NCBI GenBank assembly: GCA_002692855.1
Contig: NZMJ01000012.1
Span: forward strand, 130,506 to 194,505
Direction: 5' to 3'
DNA length: 64,000 nt
From: Maricaulis sp.
Lineage (GTDB): Bacteria > Pseudomonadota > Alphaproteobacteria > Caulobacterales > Maricaulaceae
Shown here: positions 49,924-59,300 of the stretch, in pieces
Numbering within the stretch: position 1 is the stretch's first letter
How the letters are laid out: each line of letters starts with the position of its first letter
Translations under genes and position numbers: made by a program
Notes under the pieces: generated by a model
Database searches by the model: none
What the model was told of the DNA's origin: nothing
The model's input: the letters and a program-made list of their open reading frames with translations, nothing else

Positions 49924-51698
49924 GACGGTTCACCCAGCAGGCCGACCAGAACCGCGTGCAATTGCTCGGGCTCCACGGGCTTGGTCAGGATCGTCAGATC
50001 GGCGATGTCGGCGGCGGTCTCGAAGGAATGGATGTCGCCCGTCAGCAGGATGGCCGGGACGTCGCCAAGCACTTCACCGCGCAGTCGCTCGATCGTTTCC
50101 AGTCCGCTCTCGCCTTGTGCGAGCCGCTTGTCGGAGATCAGCATGTCCGGCTGATCGTCCGCCCAGGACAGCAGCCGCACGGCCTCGTCGCCGGACCCGG
50201 CTGCGATGACCTGGCAACCCCACATGGTCAGCAGGATTTCCAGGCTGTCGCGAACGGCGGGTTCGTCCTCGACCAGGACGACCAGCGGGGCATCGCGAAT
50301 ATCGTGGAGGTTGACCGCAGGTGCGCTGCTGCCAGCGGGCGGCGCTGCGCGGTGCGGGATGGCAATGCTGGCGCGCGTACCCTCGCCCGGCACGCTGTCA
50401 AAGCGCAGTTCCAGGTCGAGACGCCGTACGAGCTGGCGGACGATCGGCAGACCCAGTCCCAGGCCGATCCGCGCCCCGGCATTGGGGTTATCGAGCTGGA
50501 CATATTCCTCGAAAATCTGGTCGCGCTCGCGCGCCGATACACCCGGCCCGTCATCGGTAACTTCAAGGATGACCACCGCGCCCTCGTGGCGGGCGGTGAG
50601 CTCGACCCGTCCGCCCGTCTGGGTGAATTTGACCGCGTTCGACAACAAATTCCGCATGATCCGCGTGACCAGCAGCGGGTCGCTTTCGACGAACACGTCC
50701 TGGGTCTGGACCGACAGGGTCAGGGACTTGTCTCGCGCCGAAGCCGCAAATTCCGATCTCAGATCGTTCATGACCGGTGTGATGTTGAAAATGCGCGGCT
50801 TCACGGTCACCGCGCCGCTGTCGAGACGTGCTGTCTCCACGAGCGCCTGAAGCAGGCTTTGCTGGTTCTTCCAGGACGCCTCGATCTTGTCGAGCAAGGC
50901 CAGCTGGTCGGGTCGGTCCAGCGTGCGCCGGATGGCGCGAATGAAGAAGCCCTGCGCCTGTAGCGGCTGGGACATGTCATGACTGGTTGCCGCCAGGAAT
51001 CGCGACTTCTCGGCGCTGGCCTTCTCGATCACCCGGTTCTGCGCCCGCAACCGGTTTGTCAGTTCGCGCGTGCGCCGGGCGGCCAGCGATTCCAGCGTCT
51101 GCAATTCGGCGCGCGCGCTCACCAGCAGGCCAAAGCCGTAGAGCATCAAAAGCCCGAGACCGATCAGGCGCGCCGGTCCGTCGACCGTGATCAGCCAGTA
51201 GAGCGAGAAGGGCAGAAACATGCCGGTGGCGAGCGCCAGGAAGGTTGGCCGGTACTCTGCGCTGGGCAACATCCCGCCGAGCGAGATCGACGAGACCATG
51301 TTGACGGTGATGAACAGGCTGAGCAGGGAAGTGGGATCCAGATAGGCAATCGCAAAGCCCGTCCAGACAAGGCCCGTCACCCCCGAAATCACGGTATGGC
51401 CGCGCAAATAGCGGCGGTGATTGTCAGGCGTGACGCCGTCCGGGATCGCCAGGCGCGGATAGAGATAGACCACGCCGACGAGAAGGCTCGTCACCACCAG
51501 CCAGCTTGCCGCGAAGGTGTAATCGCCCGCCAGGATGAACAACGCCGTGAAGTAGATCACGACGCCCTCGACGATCAGACACGACATCCGCGTCCGCTCG
51601 ACCAGCAGCCGCGCCTGCTCGAGATGCAGCGCTCCGACATCCTCCGCAAACGGATCGTCGCTGGCGTTATCGATGGCAGCTCGTGTCATGCAGCCCAT
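49920..51698 (-). CDS. Membrane hybrid histidine kinase with C-terminal receiver
   Basis: A 592-residue protein. Five to six hydrophobic segments fill residues 40-195. A HisKA region has His240 in ATSHDMSQPLQAQ, a form seen in NahK/PAS-linked hybrid kinases. It is followed by the ATPase domain (RNLLSNAVKFT, DDGPGV, GLGLGLPIV) and a C-terminal receiver (LISDKRLAQGESG and ILTKPVEP). No periplasmic sensor domain is visible, so the membrane part may sense directly. It probably passes phosphate to the NarL-type regulator. Confidence 0.92.
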   Translation of the reverse strand: MGCMTRAAIDNASDDPFAEDVGALHLEQARLLVERTRMSCLIVEGVVIYFTALFILAGDYTFAASWLVVTSLLVGVVYLYPRLAIPDGVTPDNHRRYLRGHTVISGVTGLVWTGFAIAYLDPTSLLSLFITVNMVSSISLGGMLPSAEYRPTFLALATGMFLPFSLYWLITVDGPARLIGLGLLMLYGFGLLVSARAELQTLESLAARRTRELTNRLRAQNRVIEKASAEKSRFLAATSHDMSQPLQAQGFFIRAIRRTLDRPDQLALLDKIEASWKNQQSLLQALVETARLDSGAVTVKPRIFNITPVMNDLRSEFAASARDKSLTLSVQTQDVFVESDPLLVTRIMRNLLSNAVKFTQTGGRVELTARHEGAVVILEVTDDGPGVSARERDQIFEEYVQLDNPNAGARIGLGLGLPIVRQLVRRLDLELRFDSVPGEGTRASIAIPHRAAPPAGSSAPAVNLHDIRDAPLVVLVEDEPAVRDSLEILLTMWGCQVIAAGSGDEAVRLLSWADDQPDMLISDKRLAQGESGLETIERLRGEVLGDVPAILLTGDIHSFETAADIADLTILTKPVEPEQLHAVLVGLLGEPS

Positions 51699-51792
51699 TT
51701 CCGTTCCGGTCCGGATCAGGATCCGGCATCGAGGGGCACGATAGTCTAGACCGGTGGAAAGGAGTGCAATCGCCTGAAAGGGTGAATGGTGT

Positions 51793-53169
51793 TCACTTTT
51801 TTCGTGGACGGGATTCGGGGCGCTCCAGCGCGGTCACGATTTCAGCGTGCCGCAGGCGATCGATCGGGTAGGTCCGGATCACCAGGATGATCAACACCAT
51901 GAAGATCGCCGGGAAGACCGAAACCATCGCCGTGATCGTCCATGCGGCTCCGGTCGCGAGGTCGCCATCGGGCGAAAACCCCGACGCGCTGAGGACGATA
52001 CCGGCGGCAAGGGCGACTGCGCCAGCGGAGGTCTTTTGCACGAAGGTGGTCAGCCCGAAGGTGCGCGCCTCGATACGGGTGCCGGACTCAACCTCGCCAT
52101 GCTCGATTGCGTCCGGCATCATCGACCACAACATGACCGGGATCGCGGCACCGCCCAGACCGGCAATCGCGACGGCCGCCAGCAACAGGGCGATATTCCC
52201 GGACGCGGCAGGCCACAACAGCAGGTAGCCGGTCACGGCCACCGTGATCCCCGCCATCATCGAGAGGCGTTTGGACGTGCGCGCCGCCACGACCATCCAG
52301 ATCGGCGCGCCGATGATCGTCGTCAGCGCGGGCAGGCCCAGCGCTGCCGGGATCAGGTCGGGCCGGACCACGACGTGCTGCATGTAGAAGACAGCGGCAT
52401 AGGTGAAGAAGCCGTACCCGATGGTGCCCGCAGCCATCACGCCCAGCAGTCGCTGAACCGGCGGGTTGCCCCGCACGCCCGTCCATAACCCCGCCAGGTC
52501 GTGCGCTAAAGGACGGTCCGGTGGGTGGGGTGTGACTGCTCGGGTCTCGCCCGACCCGGCGCTGCAGGTCACGAGCAGAAGCGCCGCGACGCCGCCCGCT
52601 ACAACAGCCGCAAGCGTGTATCCGCCCGCCTCGACCAGCAGCGGCATCGCGACCGCGGCGCCGAGGCCGCCGATGGCCGCGCCGGCAACACGCACGGCGG
52701 ACAGGGCGCTGCGCGCATTCGTGTCGCGCGTCAGCCGCAGCGGAAGCGTGTTGTAGGGCATGCTCGCAAAGGTGAAGGCCGTCCGGAACGCAAGGTGCGT
52801 GAGCAAGGCCCACCCGGCGCTCAGGAACACGCCGTTGAACGGATCCGTGAACATCAGCGCAAAGGAAGCCCCCGCCGGCAATGCGGCCCAGGCGATGATC
52901 GGCGAGTACCGGCCCGTGCGCGCGGCGCGCCGTTCGGCCCAAGCGGCGATCAGCGGATCAGAGACCGCGTCCCACACCATCGCAGTGAGGAAGATGGCGC
53001 CCGCCAGCCAGCCCGGCAGTCCCAGGACCACCGTATAGAAGTAGAGGATGAACAGGGCGCCGCTTTGCCAGACGATCAGGAAGCCGGCATCGCCCAGTCC
53101 ATAGGCGAGGCGATTGTGGAGCGCGGGCGACCGGGCTTGAGTCGTTCGGACCGAACCTTCGTTTCGCAT
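51793..53169 (-). CDS. GPH/MelB-family sugar:cation symporter (MFS)
   Basis: A 458-residue membrane protein with 12 likely helices. The start LAYGLGDAGFLIVWQSGALFI and the segment AMVWDAVSDPLIAAWAERRAARTGRYSPII match the GPH family (MelB/XynB type), in which the Asp in WDAVSDP helps cation coupling. It should import a glycoside or other small organic solute. No sugar-degrading gene lies next to it, so the substrate cannot be named. Confidence 0.85.
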   Translation of the reverse strand: MRNEGSVRTTQARSPALHNRLAYGLGDAGFLIVWQSGALFILYFYTVVLGLPGWLAGAIFLTAMVWDAVSDPLIAAWAERRAARTGRYSPIIAWAALPAGASFALMFTDPFNGVFLSAGWALLTHLAFRTAFTFASMPYNTLPLRLTRDTNARSALSAVRVAGAAIGGLGAAVAMPLLVEAGGYTLAAVVAGGVAALLLVTCSAGSGETRAVTPHPPDRPLAHDLAGLWTGVRGNPPVQRLLGVMAAGTIGYGFFTYAAVFYMQHVVVRPDLIPAALGLPALTTIIGAPIWMVVAARTSKRLSMMAGITVAVTGYLLLWPAASGNIALLLAAVAIAGLGGAAIPVMLWSMMPDAIEHGEVESGTRIEARTFGLTTFVQKTSAGAVALAAGIVLSASGFSPDGDLATGAAWTITAMVSVFPAIFMVLIILVIRTYPIDRLRHAEIVTALERPESRPRKK

Positions 53170-53361
53170 TTTTCTTTCGCCTGTTTCCCCGGTGAATCAA
53201 GAATATAGCGGCAACCCACCCGTTTGGGTGATTGTTTTGCCTCGATCTCTGCGTGTTTTTGGTCCGGTCCCGGATTCCGGCTCGTGTCTTGCACCGGTGC
53301 CGGCTTCATCGGGGACCGATCAGGTTTTGTCGCTGCGTTCGCGGCGAGGGGGAAATGGCAA

Positions 53362-56300
53362 ATGCGTGCAATCAGCAATCTCATGCGTTCAGCGATCGTA
53401 CTGGCGGCCCTGATGGTGCCGACCACCGCGTTCGCGCAGAACAGCGTCTTCACGGTTGCTGATGATGCAACGCTCCAACTCGACGGAGCATCATCGCTCA
53501 CAACCGCGAATGTTGATGGTACCGACTACCTCTTCACCACGTCCGTAATCGACAACGGAGTCAGTGTTTTTTCCATCGCGAGCAATGGTGCGCTCACAAA
53601 TGTCTTCAACGTCACGGACGATGCGACCCTTAATCTCGGCGCCGCGCAATCTGTGGTCGCCATCGAGATTTCCGGGACGGATTACATCTACGTCGCGGGC
53701 ACCGGCGATGACGGTATCAGCTCGTTCTCCGTCGCCAGCAATGGTGCGCTCACCAACGTCGAGAATTATTCGGGGGGAATGGACGGGCCGATCCGAATGT
53801 CGACGGCGGTCATTGGCGGCAACCCCTTCCTGTTCGTCCCCGAATATTCGAATAACCGGATTGGTGTCCATGCCATCGCCAATGACGGCACTTTGTCTCA
53901 GGCCGATGTCGTGAGCGACGGCGGCAGCTACCGGTTGGGCGGGGCCGCCGGTACAGCGGTCGCTGTGGTTGACGGCACGACATTCCTGATGGTCGCGGGA
54001 CAGACTGACGGCGGGATCAGTGCGTTTTCAGTGGCCAGTGACGGGACGCTGACCAGCACAGCCAACGTGTCCGGGGCCGAACTCGACGGGATCCGTGCGA
54101 TCACGACGACCGAAATCGATGGAACGACATACGTGATCGGCGCAGGCTGGCAGGATGACGGACTGACCATCTATTCGCTGTCGAGTGCGGGCGCCCTCAG
54201 TCTTGTCGGCTCTACGCAGGACAACGCCACGCTGAATCTGAATGGCCCCTATGGGGTCACGGCCCTGCAGTTCAGCGGTGTGACCTACCTGATGGTTGGG
54301 GCTCAAGCGGACAAAGGCTTTTCGCTGTTCACGATGTCGGCCGCAGGAGGTCTGACAAACATCGCAAATGTTGCCGATACCGACGCCCTGGAATTGAACT
54401 ACGTCTCATTCGTCGATTCGGCGGTCATTGACGGCAATCCTTACTTCTTTGTGGCCTCGGATCGCGACGACGGCATCGGCGTTTTTGATCTGGACCTCAC
54501 AGCACCGCTGGTCGCCTCGATTGATCGCCAGACACCTTCGACCAGCCCGACATCGGCTGACAGCGTTACCTGGCGCGTGACCTTCAACGAGCAGGTGACC
54601 AATGTGGACGCCGCCGACTTTACGCGCACAGGCACAACAGGCACGCTGTCGGTCAGCAGTGCCACATCGACCGCCTGGGATGTGACGCTGTCCGGCGGGG
54701 ACATGGCCAGCCTTAACGCGACGGTCACCCTCGGCTTTGCCGGCGGCCAGAACATCACCGACCTCGTAGGCAATACCCTCAGCAACACCACGCCGACGGG
54801 CACGAATACCAACACCTTCGTTCTGTCCAACGACATCACCGCGCCGCGCATCGCCTCGATCGTGCGCAACAATCCGACATCCAGCACCACTGCGGCGGAC
54901 GTGTTGGTCTGGCGTGTGACATTCGACGAAGCGGTCCAGAACGTCACCACGGGTGACTTCACGATCACCGGCACAACCGCGACCATCTTTGACGTCACCA
55001 ACAATTCGGCGACCGAGTCGGACGTGGTTGTGAGGGGCGGCGATCTGAACGACCTCAACGCCACGGTTACGTTAGGCATTGCCGGCGGTCAGGACATCAC
55101 CGACCTCGCTGGCAATGCGCTGTCAAACACCACGCCGACCGGCACCACACAGCTCACATACCTGGTCGACAATACGCCGCCGGTCTTCACGGCCATTTCG
55201 CGCAACGCGCCGGCGACCTCGCCAACCAATGCCGACACGCTGGTATTCGACCTGACCTTCAGCGAATCCGTCGCTGGCGTCGGCGCCGAAGACTTCACGA
55301 TCACCGGGACGACCGCGACGGGCGTGCTCGGCGGTTCGGGATCCAGCTACACGCTGACCCTGTCAGGTGGCGATCTCGACAATCTCGACGGCACGGTCAG
55401 CATCGCGATGGTCGCATCGCCCTTCATCTTCGACCTGGCCGGGAATCTCATGGTCGGTTCGACGCCGACGGTGACGAATGTCAATTCGTACGTCGTCCAG
55501 AACTCGTCTCCCCCTGTCTTCTCGCTGGTCTTCTCGCCCGACACGATCAATGACGGCCAGGTCACGACCGCCACCTACACGATCAACAGCACCGCGAATC
55601 CGGTGAGCGCAACGGGACTTGATTTCACGCATAACCTGCCTGCCGGGATTCATGTTGCTGGCGCCAATGCATCGACGACCTGCACGGGCGGCACGCTGCC
55701 CAACGTGGTCGGATCCTCGGCGGTCACCTATTCGGGCGGCTCGGTCGGGGCGGGTGCGACCTGTACTGTCAGCATGGACATTGTCTCGATCGCTCCCGGC
55801 ACGTACGCGACGACCACGGGTGATCTGACCTCATCGCTGGGTAATGGCGGCACGGCTTCGGATACGCTCACGGTTCTCGACATCACCGCGCCGCGCATCG
55901 CCTCGATTGCTCGCCAGTCTCCGACTTCAAGCGCGACGAATGGCTCCAGCGTGACCTGGCGCGTGACCTTCGACGAGGCGGTCCAGAACGTGACCGCAGA
56001 CGACTTCACCCGCACCGGCACCACCGGCACGCTCGCGGTGAACAATGTCTCGGCGACCGTGACCGATGTCACCGTTTCGGGCGGTGACATGGCGAGCGTC
56101 AATGACACGGTCGAGCTGGGTTTCGCTGGCGGTCAGGATATTGCCGACACCGCCGGAAACGCATTGTCGAACACGACGCCGACCGGGACCAATGACAACA
56201 CATTCCTTGTCGATCACGCCCCGCCGAGCGTCGTCATTTCCGGCCCGTCCGGCCCGGTTTCAGGCGCCTTTTCGGTCACCCTCACCTTCTCGGAACCGAT

Positions 56301-59300
56301 GACCGGCGTTGCCGTGGGAAACATTTCGGTCGGCAATGGCGCGGCCTCAAACCTGCAGCAGTCTGACAGCGTCACCTACTCGGCGACCATCACGCCAGCG
56401 GGCGAGGGCAGCGTTACGGTGAATTTTGCCGCCGGGGCCGCGACGGATACGGCCGGCAACGACAATCTGGCGGCATCGCAGTTCTCCGTTACGGCAGATA
56501 CGACCGCGCCGCGCCTGTCGCACTTTAGTGGCATTCAGACCTACACTCACCTCGACACCATCAGCTTCCGGGCCACGTTCAACGAGGATGTCGCGAATGT
56601 CAGTGCCACCGATTTTTCGGTTAGCGGGACGACGGCAACCGTTACCAATGTCGCGGCCAATGTCGACGGGTCCTACACCCTGACAGTCTCCGGCGGGGAT
56701 TTGGCCGATATTGCCAACACCACCGTCTCCCTCGCGATTGCAGGCGGGCACGATATTGCCGATGTGGCGGGCAATCTCCTCACCAACACCACCGCGACCG
56801 GGAGCAGCGATTCAATCTACGTCAACAACACGCCCCCGGTCGGCACCTTCACCTCGACGGCGACGTCGCCGGTCTCCGGTGACTTCACGGTCAGCCTCAA
56901 TTTCACGCCGCAGGAGGGCTTCGCAGACAATATTCTCGCCCTTGAGCAATCTGACATCGTCATCAGCAATGCGACGATCGAATCCTTCACGCTCGTGACG
57001 GGCTCAGGCGGAGTGACGACAGGCGCGAACATTGTCGTACGTCCGACTGGCAGCGGGACCGTCACGCTGGACCTGCCCGCCAATTCGGTTTTTGACGAGG
57101 CCGAAAACCAGAATCCTGCCGCGACCCAATTCTCGGTCACGTCCGATCTGACACCGCCCCGGTTGTCTGCGATCACCCGCGCGTCGCCCACAGGTGAACG
57201 GACCAATTCCGACACGCTGTCCTGGATCGTGACCTTCAGTGAACCCGTCGAGAATGTCGGGGCTGCAGACTTTGCGCTGACCGGCTCCACGGCGGGGCTG
57301 ACCGTCGCGATCGCCGCAGCCGGTGATCAGCCTGACGTTTCCGGCATCGTTCCTGCCGCAGCGCCACTGCCGCGCTCGGTAAGCTGGCAGGTCACCGCGA
57401 GCGGCGGGGATCTGGCCAGCGTCAACGCGGCCGTCAGCCTTGCGCTGGCCGCTTCGCCGACGATCAATGACGAGGCGGGCAATGCGCTGACCGATACGAG
57501 CGCAACCGGGACCGTCGAAACCTTTGATGTGAACAATCTCGCGCCGCTCATTGCGACCATCGAGCGGGACACGCCCGCAACGTCGGCCACCAATGAGGAC
57601 AGTCTGACCTGGCGGTTCACCTTCGCCCAGATCGACAATTCCTTCTCGCTCCCCGCCAACGCCTTCACGGTTTCAGGGACGACGGGAACGGTGACGCGTG
57701 TGTCGCGCTTCTCCACCGGTTTCGATGTCACGGTGTCCGGCGGCGATCTCGCCAGCCTGGACGGCGATGTGACCATTGGTCTCGCGAACACGGACTTTGC
57801 CGATGACTATGGCAATGTCATGGACCGGACGATCCCGGGTGGTGCCGAACTGACCTATACGGTCGATAACACCGCCCCCTCAGGCCATGCAGTGGCCATC
57901 AATCCCAGCCCGATCAACGCCGCCAACCAGACCGCGATCGGTGTCGATTTCACGGGCTTTGAAGCCGGTGGGTCCTTGACCTACACCGTCACCAGTTCGG
58001 GTGGCGCGGGCTCGCTCTCGGGCGGCTTTGCGGTGCCGGTTGCCGATGGCAGCTTCCCGCCCCAGGACACGAGCGTGATCCCCGATGGTACAACGACCCT
58101 GACCGTGATCCACACGGATGCGGTGGGCAATGCCGCGCCGGCCGTCACGGTGACGGCGCTCAAGGATACCGTCGTGCCGACCCTCGCGATCACGGGTCCC
58201 TCCGGATCTGTGTCCGGCGCCTTCACCGCCACCTTCACCTTCTCCGAAGACATCCAGAACTTCGATCTCAGCGACATCACGGTCGGCAATGGCACCGCCT
58301 CGAACCTGCAGTCCGTGAGCGCATCGGGTGACGACATGTCCGGCCCTGCGGTTGTCGCGGCGATGCGAGTCTTTGCGGCAACGATCACCCCCGCTTCGGA
58401 CGGGGCGGTAACGGTCGATGTTGCAGGATCCGCCGCCCAGGACGATGCTGGGAACGCCAACACGGCAGCAACCCAGTTCTCGGTGACGAACGATGCCACC
58501 GCTCCGGTGGCGACGAATGTGGAATTCGTCACGACTGGCGGGACACCGACCGCGTCCGACACCCTGATGTGGGCCGTTACTTTCTCCGAGGACGTGACCA
58601 ATGTGTCGGCGAATGATTTTGCCCTCACGGGAACAACCGGGACCGTCACGACGGTCGATACCCCGCAACCGAATGTGGTCGTGGTCACGGCCTCGGGCGG
58701 TGACCTCGCAAATCTGGATGGCCAGGTGACGCTGACGCTGGCGGGCGGTTCGGACCTGTCCGACGCCGCAGGGAATACCCCGGCCGACCTGACAGTTCAG
58801 TCGGGCGGCACCGACCAGCGCACCGTTTATCTCGACAACACCGCGCCGACACTGACCTCCGTGGTGCATCATCGCCCGCTCACCAGCCCGACGGACTCGG
58901 ACACCCTGACCTGGCGGGTGAGCTTCAGCGAGTTCGTGAACGGCGTGGATGCCGGCGACTTCACGATCAGCGGTACGACGGCAACCTTGTCGGTCTCGAC
59001 CCCGTCTGCGGGTCCGGACGTCCCGGCGGCCGCAACGACCGCGCAGTCCACGAACAACACGTTTGACGTCACGGCATCGGGTGGAAACCTCGCAAACCTC
59101 AATGGCGAGGTCACGCTCACCCTGGTGACCACGGGCGGAATTGCCGACAATTCGGGCAATGGCTTCACCAATGCATCGCCGACCGGAACGGATGAGCGGA
59201 CATGGTCCGTCCTCAATGATGCGGTCGCTCCGCGTGTCGCTTCGATCGCCCGGTTGAACCCGGTGGGCGGCAACACCTCCGCCGACAGCCTGACCTGGCG

